Origin: Gnetum montanum
Lineage: Eukaryota > Streptophyta > Gnetopsida > Gnetales > Gnetaceae
Length of the DNA: 64,000 bases
NCBI GenBank assembly: GCA_015680685.1
Contig: MNCI01023945.1
Span: 527,004-591,003 of the forward strand
Direction of reading: 5' to 3'
Shown: positions 32,107-43,413 of the stretch, piece by piece
Numbering within the stretch: position 1 is the first letter of the stretch
How the letters are laid out: each line of letters starts with the position of its first letter
Position numbers and translations under genes: made by a program
Notes under the pieces: model-generated
The model's input: the letters and a program-made list of their open reading frames with translations, nothing else
Databases searched by the model: none
What the model was told of the DNA's origin: nothing

Positions 32107-35100
32107 CCACTCCTCTACCACCTACATCACCTATGCAAGGTGAAATACCTCTACAACCCTAGCAACACAAGGCCATAAGAGTAGTAAACTTGCAAGTGGA
32201 TGATAATTTAAGGGTTCTAAACATAAACCTCACAAGAGGTCATTTTCAAGCCTAACAATCCACCCAAATCATCATAGCCACTTGTGGATGCAAACTCATC
32301 TCAAATTACCCAAGGGATGCCTATTGAGTCATCTTCAAATCAAAGTCCCCAAAATGTTCAAATTGTTATGTTAACTCATGCAATTACAGACTATATAAAA
32401 GTAAGATACCTTCCAAGAAAGAGAATTAACCCTAGCAGTTGTCTAATCTATTTGCAAATTATAGGAAATGATCTATACAAGCCTTTGTTAGAATCAGGTT
32501 CTGGTATGAATTTAATCTCCCAAGAGATTTATGAAACATGGAATTTGCCTCCACTAAAGAAATGCAATATCAATTTAGAGCTTGCAAACTAGTCCACTAC
32601 TATTTCATTAGGATTGGTGGAGGATATTATAATCATTGTTAGTGATTGGTCATATCTAGTAGATTTCCTAATAACCCATGTGGACAATTATAATGGGGAC
32701 TTCTTGATAATTATGAGGAGGGCTTAACTAAGTACCATTAATACCAAGCTATAAATCAAAGATCTCTTCTTGGAAATTTCAAAGAAAATGAGTTTGATAA
32801 AATAGAGAAGAAGAGAGTTCCATGCATCATGTATAGTGATACAAGGTGCAACTTCATGCAAAAAATATGAGCAATCAAGAGCATATCTATTACAACATGT
32901 AGAATGTGTGCCGAATCCACTAATATCCAAATATGCTTATACAAAGTAGCCACAAAATAGAAGGGCATCCTATCACATCCCCATTCCCAAATGATGTTGC
33001 TGCCTAATGAAGATGGTGCCTTTTCATAACACATCTCTCAAGGTGATATTTAGGGGTTTTCCCTAAGGCATTTATACCAGGGCTTAGAGGTTGTGCCAAG
33101 CATGGAGTGGTGTAGTCAATATAGGCAAGTCATGAGAGTCAAGTGAAGTAGGATAGGAAGTGGACTAGCCATCCCTTTTGGTTAGGTTATAGGCCTAATA
33201 GTGGTTGTAGTGCAGGATTGCCTCTAAGGGATAGATGCTAAAGAAAGAAAACCCCAAGGAACACTCTCAGAGCATGATCTGGATACACTATTCCATATCA
33301 ATAAAGCATTCTTTTCTTTTTCTCTCTTTCTAAATTTTTCCTATTATTTCCTTTATACATAATGTTGAATATCACATATATTTCACATTTGGTATATTTT
33401 CTTTGTATGCATGTTGTAATATATTTGATGTTTGCCATGACATCTAGGGACAAGATGTCACACATCCATTGGTTGACTATAGACAAAAGCTCCAATTCTA
33501 TAATGTGCATGGAATCAATAGAGATCCTTACAAGTGCATGTATAAATAAGATGAATGAGATTGAGCAAATGAAGTACCAACTCTTAGAAGCTTAGCATAG
33601 AAAAGAATTAGAGATAGATTGGAAAGAATTAAAAGTCACTAAAATTTTTGAACTAAAACCCTTTAAGTTGAAATCATTACAAGCATTTTAGAATATGTAT
33701 TCTTAGACAATGAGAAATTGACAATTATCAATACCCATATTAATAAAGAATAAAAAAATTATTGAAGTAGTTAAAAATGGTTAACAACCTTCAGTTCATC
33801 ATATCATGAGATAACAGGAATAGATCCATGCATATGCTAGCATTGAATCTACACAGATTCTACTATCAAGCTCAAGAGATAGCCATAAGGAAGGTTAATC
33901 CAAAGATAAAATAAGTTATTAAAAAGAATGTAGAGAAACTTCTCAAAGCTAGATTCATCTATCCTATGACAAATACTAAATGGGTAAGAGCACTTATTAT
34001 GGTACTAAAGAAAGAAGACAATGAAGGATTTATATTCACTTCAAGTTACTAGACATTGCCACTTTTAAAGATCATTTTCCATCATTGTTTGTGGACAAAG
34101 TGTTGGATGCTATTGCAAGGCATAGCTACTAAAATCTTCTAGATGGATATAGTTGCTACAATTAGATCCAAATCACTCTAGAAAACTAGGACAAGTTCGT
34201 AAGGGACTTTTGCATTCATACAGATACCGTGTGGTTTATGTAATGCTCGTACAACCTTTCAGTTCCTATTCCTCAACATCTTTGAATAGCAAATTGGCAA
34301 TGGTATGGAAATATTCATGAATGACTTCTCCACCTATGATGCTAATTTTGAATAGGCTTTGAACTAGCTTGAACAAGTACTAAAACAATGTGTGAAAACA
34401 AACTTGCAACTCAACTAGTAGAAGAGCCATTTAATGATTTAGAAGAGCATTGTCTTGGGAGACCAAATTTTAGAAAAAGGTATTGAGATGGATCCTAAGG
34501 AGGTAAGTGTCATCTAAGGAATTACTAGACAACCTTAAACAACCAAAGATGTCAGGTCATTTCTTGGGCATATTGGTGACTATAGGCATTTCATTGAAAA
34601 CTTCTCAGAAATTGCCAAATCACTTATTCAGCTTACTAAAAAGGATGCAACATTTAAATGGACTAAGGAATATGAACAAGTGTTTCCATAGTTGAAGTAA
34701 TAGCTCATAGAAATACCAATCCTATGAGAACTTGATTAGTCCAAGCCTTTCCATTTTATGATAAATGCATCCAATTATGCATTGGAGGCAATGCTTACAT
34801 AAATGGATGATCAAAAATGTCCATACTATATCTATTGCACAAGTAGAAGCACTATAGATACACAACCTAATGACATCACAATAGAAAGGGAACTAATGGT
34901 AGTGGTGTATATTCTTGAAAATTCAGACAATATGTGCTTGGATACTTCATTTTTATGCACACTAATCACAATGTAATTTGCTTTCTCATGAACAAGCCAA
35001 TAGTAAGCCCATATATTATACAACGGTTGGTGATACTACTAGAGTTTGATTTGACAATGGTTGATAGGAAGGAAATCAAGAACATGGTTATTGATCATTT

Positions 35101-36460
35101 ATCTTGGTTAAGATGGGAAAGCAAGGTTGATGAAGAGCCTTTATTTGATCAATTCATAAATGAGCTTCTTTTTGCTAAGGCAACTAAAGTTTCAGCACTA
35201 AGGATCATAAACTAGAACAATGAATTCTTCTTCTACCTACTCATACAGGAGATCCTTGAAAAATAGAACCAAAAAAGAAAATAATTGTTTCTCCAATAGG
35301 TTAAACACTACATCAAGATCAAGGGTAACCTCTATAAAATCTATGCAAAAGACTTGGTATAGTGATGCGTACTTGATGAAGATAAACTATGAATCCTCTA
35401 GGATTCTCACGAGGGCCCTTGTGAGGACCATTTTGCAAGAAAAAAAATGGTCATAAAAATCCTAATGATAGGATATTTTTGACCTATGATCTTTAGGGAT
35501 GTCCACCATTTTATCTGTTCATGCAAGTAATGTCAACGCAGTGGAGGAATAATAACTAGGATGAAAGGGCCCCAACAATGGATCCAACCATTGGAGCCTT
35601 TTGACCTTTGGAGAATTAACTTCATGGGATCCATAGCTCCAATCTCCAATTGGAAGTCTTACATTATTATTGTTGTTGACTATTATATCAAATGGACTAA
35701 AGCTGCAATTGTTACTAACTATACTTCTTCCACTGTAGCTCGATTCTTTCAACAACAGGTGGTAAACAAGTTTGGTGTGCCTAGGACATTAATTTATAAT
35801 AATTAGATCCATTTCACAAGCACTACATTTCTCAATTTGGTGCAGCGTTTGAGGGTGGAACATAAACTTACAACTCCTTACCATCCCCAAACCAATGGAC
35901 ATGCTAAAGTCACCAATAGAGAGATCACAAGAATTCTGACAAGAACCATTAGTAGATATAGGAAGGCATAGAGTACCAAACTCAACGATGCCTTATGAAC
36001 ATAACGCTTAACATAGAAACTCCATACAGGGTACTCTTCCTATGAGTTAGTATATGAGAAGTTGCCTAAGCTCCCAATTCAAACTAAACTTTGTACACTC
36101 ACAACTACATGTGACCTTGACCTAAACATTGACTTGACATATTTGAAAAGACTAATTGCACTTAACATACTAGATGAGAATAGAAGGGTGGCCCTCATGA
36201 TGAATGAAGTACATAAGACATATCATAAACAATGACATGACACCTAAATTAAGAGAGTTGTATTTCAATTAGGAGATAAGGCTTTCTATTGGAATTCCAT
36301 ACATGTCCCTTGATGACCTAAGTTCTGAACACTGTGGGAAGGATCATACATTGTACATTTAAATTTTTCTTTTAGAGCTATGACAATCTATCATCCAACA
36401 AGTCCTCAAAAATACATGTTGGTCAACATCCAACAACTCAAACCCTTTAAAGATTCTTGA
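32107..36460 (+). pseudogene. Pol of the plus-strand Tat/Athila-like element
   Basis: The protease region at 32430-32590 has LLESGSGMNLISQEIY (active-site DSG/DTG became ESG). RT is scattered over frames at 33790-34700: KDHFPSLFVDKVLDAIA, LLDGYSCYN.IQI (~34140) and FMNDF (~34315, from FMDDF). RNase H is at 34730-35215 (SNYALEAML, TIERELMVVVYILE, HNVICFL, LLEFDLTMVDRKEIKN, DHLSWLRWE). The integrase core is at 35540-35960 (WRINFMGSIAP, IIVVDYYIKWTKA, GVPRTLIYNN, TTPYHPQTNGHAKVTNREI). A C-terminal block follows to ~36460 (LPIQTKL, GDKAFYWNS, IQQLKPFKD). The stretch 32740-33700 between protease and RT has no recognisable domain. Stops and shifts are frequent. Confidence 0.8.
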
Positions 36461-38023
36461 ATAACTAACATCAGCCATAACACCTCAACACAAGATCAAG
36501 CTCACTCCATATTCAGAATCTCCTCCTTTCAACTTAGTCATGGAAGAGAAGATCATCTACCTAATACTTTGGAGAGGATGGGAGTTTTTATCTTTTTTTT
36601 ACATCATTTTTATATGTTTTCTATTTTATTTACCTTTTGGTTTTCTCATATATTTTACTTATATTTATACTTTACTTGACCTTATTGACATTTGTGTCTT
36701 TTTCTTTCCCTTTGTTACAATGTTTGATTTTATTCTATTACTATTGTGAATTTCAATAGTTACTAAATTCAATTGTTAATATTGTTATTTATATATACAA
36801 GCTAACTTTGTTTTTGGATTATATTCTCTACTAATGAGTTGTCAATTCTATGATGGTACTAGTCAATGAGCTCATGACATCTACATATTCCATCCATCTC
36901 ACAATGAGATCTATATCATGGTATCATTATGGTTTTTCCACACTAAAACTAAAAGTAACTTATAATCTAATTACCTAATGAATGGAGGAGGACCAAGTGA
37001 AAATGGAAAAGGCATTAATCTTAAGGGGATTTTATGAGTCCTCTTCTTAACTCCTACTATGGGTCTTATGACTCCTCATGGAATGGATCATTACTCCTCC
37101 TGTAATCCAAAAAGAAAGTACATATTTGTAAAGTATGGTTCCTAAATCTTCCAAAAAATGGAAATAAAACACATTCCTCTAAAGATCCCTTGAGATACAA
37201 GCACTAGTTATGGGGTTAGAAAGACATGTCACCCACGCTTACAAACACCCCTTTAACTAAGGCCCAAATTTCTTCCTTAAAAATCTCTAAGTAATTCCTT
37301 ATTCTCTTGGAGTGGTGGTCATTCCCTATGATCGTTATAGTCTTGCAATGATAGGAAAGGAGGAGCATGGAAATTTGAAGTCACTGCTAATGGTGTGGAC
37401 TTGGTTTGGAATCTAAATAAGTCAGTATATAGATATCTTTAATCATCTACTTCATAAGGATCTTTTGTGGCTATGATCTGAGTTCTCATCTCCCAATTTC
37501 TCTCTCTAAACCCATTCTAACACTCCATTCTCTTATCTTACTACCCCATACCCTGGTCATTTAATTATTTTTGGTTTGTAAACTACATGATCCTAAGACA
37601 GTTAATTCTAAGGATATGGTGTTTAACTTAGATCACCATTTGATATCCAAGAAGCCTACAAACTCCTTATGATATGGTTATGCAAGGACATTCTTAAGCA
37701 TAAACCTACTTTGGGGAGGACCCACTTGCACAACCCTTGGCCCATTTAATTTAAGCCTCATGGTCATGAGCCTCAATTCAATTCCTTTAATCTTGGTAAC
37801 CTGCATCATACAATATTGTCTTTATTTTGTTTTGTTTTGGGAAACATATCACATTTTAACATTCCAAATGCTCAAATTCACTCTAATTCATAAACAGGAA
37901 CCTAATGAGTTATTGTTGCCTTTGTTCCACAAATTTATTGCTTCCATTTGACTCTTGTTTCATGTCTATATTCTCTAAAATTCCCTTAGTTTCCTAATTA
38001 CAAAATTAATGCAAATGGCTCTA
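36461..38023 (+). other. Long non-coding spacer between pol and ORF2
   Basis: AT-rich, no domain recognised in any frame. A purine stretch (GGAGAGGATGGGAG) occurs at ~36570. Such long spacers after integrase are usual in Athila and Tat elements. Confidence 0.5.
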
Positions 38024-38095
38024 TTAACTCATCCCCATTGATGTGTTTCGATACATCGACACATCCCCATTAATGCAGTATAAAAATACTATATA
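38024..38095 (+). promoter_or_regulatory. LTR-like internal promoter ahead of ORF2
   Basis: Two CATCCCCATTRATG words (38033 and 38062 regions) flank an inverted repeat GATGTG ... CACATC. A TATA box TATAAAAATA follows at 38079-38088. The family LTR at 3754 has GCATCCCCTTTGATGCATTG and ACACATATGTGT in its U3, and the one at 43414 has CATCCCTATTGATGC, then TATTTATAG. The ORF2 start is 430 bp downstream. The resemblance is over short words, not a continuous alignment. Confidence 0.5.
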
Positions 38096-39167
38096 TACAT
38101 GCAATACTTAGCTCATTTTTCACATTTTGCTTCAAACATAAAGGGATTTTTTTGCAAAATTTCAAGGCCAAAACCTTTTAGAAGTCATAACTTCCTCAGC
38201 ACATACCTAATTCAACCTATGTTTTGATCCTCAAGCTTCCGGAGATACACTTTACATTATGGGGGCATTAATGCTAAGCTTTGTCAATAATTTTTCTATC
38301 ATCCCATAAGTTAGATATTAAAATAATATTGAAATAATGATAAAGAGAATTAATACCAATAAGAAACTCTCTTTGAAGTTAAAATAAAATAATAATAATA
38401 AATAATAAAATATTATGATGCACTCGTAATTACTAGGAAAGCTTAATAGTCAAATTTGCTACAAAACTTAACTCGAAGAATGATTGAAAGATATCTAGGA
38501 TTATTCACATGATTGCAAATGGCACCAAAACAAGGACCACAAGTGGGAGGGCCATCATAGCCTAAGGAAAAACAACCTCAAAGAAGAAGATAACAACCAC
38601 AACAACAACAACAACAAGTAGTTGAGATGACACATGCTACCAAACCCTTACAAGAAGAGCCTAAGTTAGAATTTGTTTGTTAAATTCCCACCGCAAAGAC
38701 AGGGTAATCCAAGCAAGACGAGGTTCCTAGAGCTAGGCATAATTTGAAGGTCACCCTTATAGATGCCTACATGGAGAAGATCTAAAGCAAGAAAGTCTAA
38801 GAAATAATCCTCTAAGAACTAAAATTCAAACCCTTCCTCAATCTAGCATCAAACTAGGTTAAAACATATCTACATGTGTCTCCTCTATGGTCTATCCTTT
38901 TCACTAGTGGGGAATGGTACTTGGAGGAGATCTATCTCTTCTAAAATAACCACCAACGAGATATCATAATGAAGATTAAAGAAATTACCATATCATATTT
39001 AGTTGAGACCATAGTAGAAGCTCTCAAATTGTCTAACACTAAGGCAAAGTTGGTAAAGATATCTACCCAAGCAGATCCAGAAGCTAAGAAGGAATGAATG
39101 CAGAGATGCTATGGAGTGGACCATAAGGAGTATGATGCCCTTACTAAATTAGAGTGTGCTTATTTGG

Positions 39168-40193
39168 TGTAAGGACACCTCTTCTAATTCCCTTTGTTCC
39201 TTCCTTACATTTATGTTTGTAGATTTTGGGCTTGAAGAAGATATCTTGGAAGGCAACAAGATGTCTTGGTTGAGGCTTGGAATTGACAGAAGACATCTTT
39301 AGGTGAGAGGAGATGTCTTGCTGATTATGTTGATTCCTTGAGCAAGATGTCATGGCTTAATCAAATATGTCTTGGACAAGACATCTTGACCATGTAAGAG
39401 ACATCTTGGGAAACATGTCTTGCTAGTGAAGGAGACATCTTGTCAAAATAGGAGATGTCTTCCTTGAGAGCTGGGTTTTTGTAGAAGATGTCTTAACAAG
39501 CTCAAAGAAAAATTCTATGGCTAGGAAAACTAGTAAAAGCACCTATCCCAATTTAGAAAATAGTCAGGACAAGTAGGAAAAGGATGGAAACAACCGAAGA
39601 GAAGGTGAAAAGACTTGGAAAACAACTGAAGAATCGCAAGTGAGTTGAGGAAAGGTTTCTATGTTTTTTATCTCCATCTTTTCCATAAATATTATTGTGA
39701 TTTCCCCTTGTTAGAATAGATGTGAATGAGAGAGAGAGAGAGAGACACACACACACACACACAATTGTGAGAAGAAATTTCTTAGTGAGAGCTCTTAAGT
39801 TGTGATAAGAGCTTGGGTAAAGTGAATGAAAGCACATTGAGTGAGTGCATTGAGGTTACATCTCTAAGGTCAATTGTGTAGACCTATGTGCTTTAGTCTT
39901 ACTTGTATGTTAAGATCTCATTACTGGGTTATGAGAGAATCTCTATATTGGTTGTGTGTTGCATTGAGAACAACCATTATGTAGTTGTAGAGACTCATGC
40001 TTTGTAATATCATTCGAGTGTGATAGGTTTTGGATGTTTGTGGGTTTTGAGAACCTTATTGTAATCCTCTAATTAATTAATTGAAGATAGCTAGTTTTCT
40101 TTTTTTCTAGTAAACATTTTTATGTTTGAATAATATTTAGATTTAGTATTTGAATGTGGATTATTTGTGGAGTGAACTTGCTCCATTATTTCA
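39168..40193 (+). repeat. Lone LTR of the chromovirus-like gypsy family
   Basis: It starts TGTAAGGACACCTCTTCTAATT and aligns with 8476-9444 and 20218-21139 to the end (TTTGTGGAGTGAACTTGCTCC). Twelve or so GACATC/GATGTC sites lie in 39238-39496. It sits inside ORF2: the reading frame continues on both sides at the same place as in the uninterrupted ORF2 of the minus-strand element. No clean target duplication (left TTTGG; right candidates TTTCA or AGATT). Confidence 0.8.
39727..39764 (+). repeat. Compound (GA)n(CA)n microsatellite
   Basis: About nine GA units run directly into about nine AC units inside the lone LTR. Absent from the two other LTR copies of this family. Confidence 0.9.
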
Positions 40194-41939
40194 AGATTGT
40201 AGCCTATCACCTTAATCCCATACTAAGGCCAAGCAAGGTGATAACCTTCTTTGCAAGGGCATGTGCAACTCTAAGTAGAAAATTCTAAGTCAATCTTCTC
40301 CAACTCATCTTCTTGAAAATCAAGGAGTGATTCAAGAAGAATGAGAAGATTAGGAAGACACTCCCTTGTCCATGCCTAATTAGAAAACTTTATAAAAGGG
40401 AAGAAATAACCTACTACACATATGATGTCATCTGTAGGGTTCCTGCCACATGATGGCAGAAGAAGATGAAAGACAAGACTCTTACCAAGCTTCATAAGGA
40501 AGAAGTGCCACCTCCATCACCATTGAAAATACTAGAGATGATCCCTAAAATGGTAGTAGCTATTGAATACCTAAGGAAACTAAAGAAACACTAGCTACAA
40601 CAACAAGCCTCTATAGGTAGTGGTGAATCCTTTATGTACCATCCGACCATGAGCCATCTTAATGAGATTGCTAGGACCATCAACTAGACAATGAACAAAC
40701 TGGCCCCTCTATTCTTTTCATAAAGAGACTAGGCTTTTGTTCATGTCGAACTCAATGCTAAAGAAGTCACTCTCTTTATTCTAGGGTAAGCATTTTCTGA
40801 AATCTCCAAGAATACAATAACCTTCTCCTTCATGCTAGAAGAAGTGGAAGGAGCAATAGTCCAAGTCATACCATACAAAGGCTAGGAAACTATAGTAGAG
40901 GTGATTACAAATTAAATTGGAGAAGCCTTAAGTACTCTTGTAGTGTATGTTCATGATGTAGTTATGATGGTAGATGTTCAAATGTTTGTAGGAGCCAAAA
41001 GTAAAGGGATGAGTGTAACACATCATGAAGAAGTACTAGAGTGACTAGTTGGAACCAAGCAATTAATTCCAAAGATCTTTGATCTTCTAGAGGATATTTC
41101 AGCTATCTGATCATAGTTGTTGGAGATAAGGGACAAGCTACTAATTGCACATGTGTAACTTAAAGAGACCACCACTAGTAATTGATAATTGGTGGTGCAT
41201 GTTGCAAAATTAAGAGCTTGCTTATCTAATCCATCCATTCTTAGGCTTGAGCTCACCAAAGATGAAGCTTTCCAATAGCTTTCACAAAAAATCTAAGAGG
41301 TTGAAAATGTGAAAGAAATGATGATCTTTAATGCATCACTATTTGAAGTAATGATGAACTTCACCAATTGTGACCTTTAAGAGACAAACAAGAAGAATCA
41401 CATCTTGACCTAGGAGAATCACCACCTATAGAATATTAAGGAATAGAAAGACTAATTGCTTGAGTACATCTGTTAGTAGTAGAAATAGTTTGCCAAAGTA
41501 AACTATGATGTTACGATGTTGGCTATCAAAAATAGAAACCTCTCAATGAATGAGGTTTATGCCCTTCACTAGAAGACTACCATCAAGATTGTCGCCTAGA
41601 AAAATACGGTCCTCAAGTATGAAGGAGTAAAAAATCATTATAGGAATCAAGTTAGGATGCTCACAAAGATTAATGAAAAGGAGATCAAACTAGTAAAGGA
41701 AAAAGTGAAAAAGCCCTCTAACAACTCTAGCAAAGATGCGATGCATGGTAGCCCATCTTTGATGGACTTAATGAATATAACTAGGCAAAAATCCATCTCA
41801 ATAAGTTGTAGATTGAGGAGATGATAGAGTATATAGAGTTAGCTAATCTCTAATATGCAAACTTGGTAATGTTGATAGTAAGAAGATCCAAGACAAAGTT
41901 GGAGAAGCAAGCAACCAGCTGCTACCTCTTTTGCAAGAT

Positions 41940-42761
41940 TGATGAGTAGTGAGGTACCCCTACGCCCAACCATATGAATCACTAAGGTGTTATGTGCGAT
42001 CCGGTCAAATTCCATGGACCTATAGTTATCTCATACACTAGTTTCTCTAGAAAGTGAAATGGTGTTGAGAATGTTCATTGTCTTCCCAACTACACTTATG
42101 AGGCTCAAGGTTATGGTTTAAGTGTAATTGAGGTATGTGAATTTTTGTTGTTTTATATTTTATGGATGTAATTGCCTACAACAAGAATAAGGATAGAGTA
42201 GATTAAAAACTAATGTCTATTGTCTATCTATCCTAACACAAGTAACCGTCCCACTTTCCTAAACACACCTTGAACACATATAGCACTGCTGGGTTACCAA
42301 ATGTTAAGCGTTGCTGGGTTACCAAGTACTATACGAATGCTCGAAGTGGTCATGCTTGTGTTCATTAACTGCTGGAGATAAATTATTTAATCAAATGCAT
42401 TAAAGAAAAGAACAGGAAAGTAAAATGCAATAAGGAAAATATTAAGCTATTCTTAGTGCTGCAAGGATTGTTAAAAGAGTTTGTTTTATTCCCATCACGC
42501 TGTTGTGCTTAGGTATATTAGTGCTCGAACCAAGAACTATACACACTTTAGACTCCTTTTGTGGGCACTTAGAAAAGTATTCTAACTTTAGGGGAAAGAA
42601 ATAGCAAGAGCTTCGCTACCTTGCTTGAAAACTGAAAATTGACTGAGGTGCAGTATTTATAGACTCAAGGTATATACCCCAATGTCGGACATTCGACGTT
42701 GAATCCAGGCCCTGATGTCGCGTACCCGACATCATGGTTGACATCAAATAGTGATTCATCA
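41940..42761 (-). repeat. Solo LTR of the non-autonomous family, TSD AAGAT
   Basis: It begins TGATGAG and ends TTCATCA, 822 bp, flanked by AAGAT at 41935-41939 and 42762-42766, a perfect 5-bp target duplication. It resembles the LTRs at 22870 and 31224 (GTGAGGTACCCCTACGC, the GATGTCG ... CCGACATC array at 42673-42735, and a reversed TATA box at ~42654). Orientation is therefore minus. It has less identity to those two than they have to each other, so it is a different subfamily. It interrupts ORF2. Confidence 0.9.
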
Positions 42762-43399
42762 AAGATAAAGTTCAAGCTCCACAAGGAAATAAACCAAAAA
42801 TTAGAAGTAGCTAATGTGGAGCTTGAGGTTCTCAAGAGCAAGTTTGAAGATCAGAGATTATTTGCTAAGAACCTAACTTGGATAATGAATGACTACTAAG
42901 AACTACAAAATCTTGTCTATATATTTGACATTAAATGTAAAGAGTTCGCACCCTGGTTTGTCAACGTGAAAGAAATGTTTTTTGCAATGTCCTACCCATG
43001 GGATGTACCAATAACAACCAGTCTTGGTGAGGTTTCCTAGACCATTAATTATCCACAAAGCAAGAAGAAAAAGATGAAGGCCCTGTTAGACACCTTCAAG
43101 TTTTCAGGAATAGTAGCATGGTAGCTCAAATCACTAGCAGGACCAAGATGTGATGAATGACTATCTGGGCCACAATAACCTCCTCCTCTAGGCATGGTGT
43201 GAAAAGTTCATCCTAATCCTTTCCATTTGGCTAGTGGCTACTAATTTTTTGCTAGGTGTTCAAACTTTCTTCAGCGTTCAATTTTGTAATCACTCAATTT
43301 TGTAAACACTTATTAGTCAATCTATTCTCACTCCCATACTCCCCAAATTTTGTTAACAACTCAATCTCATTTTTTGTTCACTTGAGAATGAGTTTTAGT

Positions 43400-43413
43400 T
43401 AGTTGTGGGGGTA
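43400..43413 (+). promoter_or_regulatory. Polypurine tract
   Basis: TAGTTGTGGGGGTA lies directly before the 3' LTR. The matching place in the minus-strand element reads TAGTTGTGAGGGTA, which supports their common origin. Confidence 0.7.

Larger units (their letters stand above)
38519..43202 (+). pseudogene. ORF2 of the plus-strand element, interrupted by two LTRs
   Basis: It starts at ATG 38519 in GATTGCAAATGGCACC and ends PPPLGMV plus stop at 43200-43202. Without the two inserted LTRs it spans ~945 codons. Gln-rich N-terminus (38580-38620), then VSPLWSILFTSGEWY (~38880-38925), ITISYLVETIVEALKLSN (~38985), CLIRKLYK (~40370), a region with HHEEVLE and LVGTKQLIPKIFDLLEDIS (~41025-41110), a long coiled coil (41100-42900) and PWDVP (~43000). 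These align in order with ORF2 of the minus-strand element, for example LANLQYANLVML-type text at ~41850 versus LANLRYANLIML there. Stops (mostly CAA/CAG to TAA/TAG) make it dead. Confidence 0.7.

Noticed and set aside
38024-38518. A full second 5' LTR for ORF2
   Set aside because: Only short U3-like words match the family LTR. No TG start, CA end or primer site is present before the ORF2 start.
8476-39167. One long element using the LTR at 20218-21139 as its 5' LTR and 39168-40193 as its 3' LTR
   Set aside because: The gag and pol between them belong to a different lineage from the one with the initiator-Met primer site, the LTR at 39168 has no polypurine tract before it, and it interrupts ORF2.
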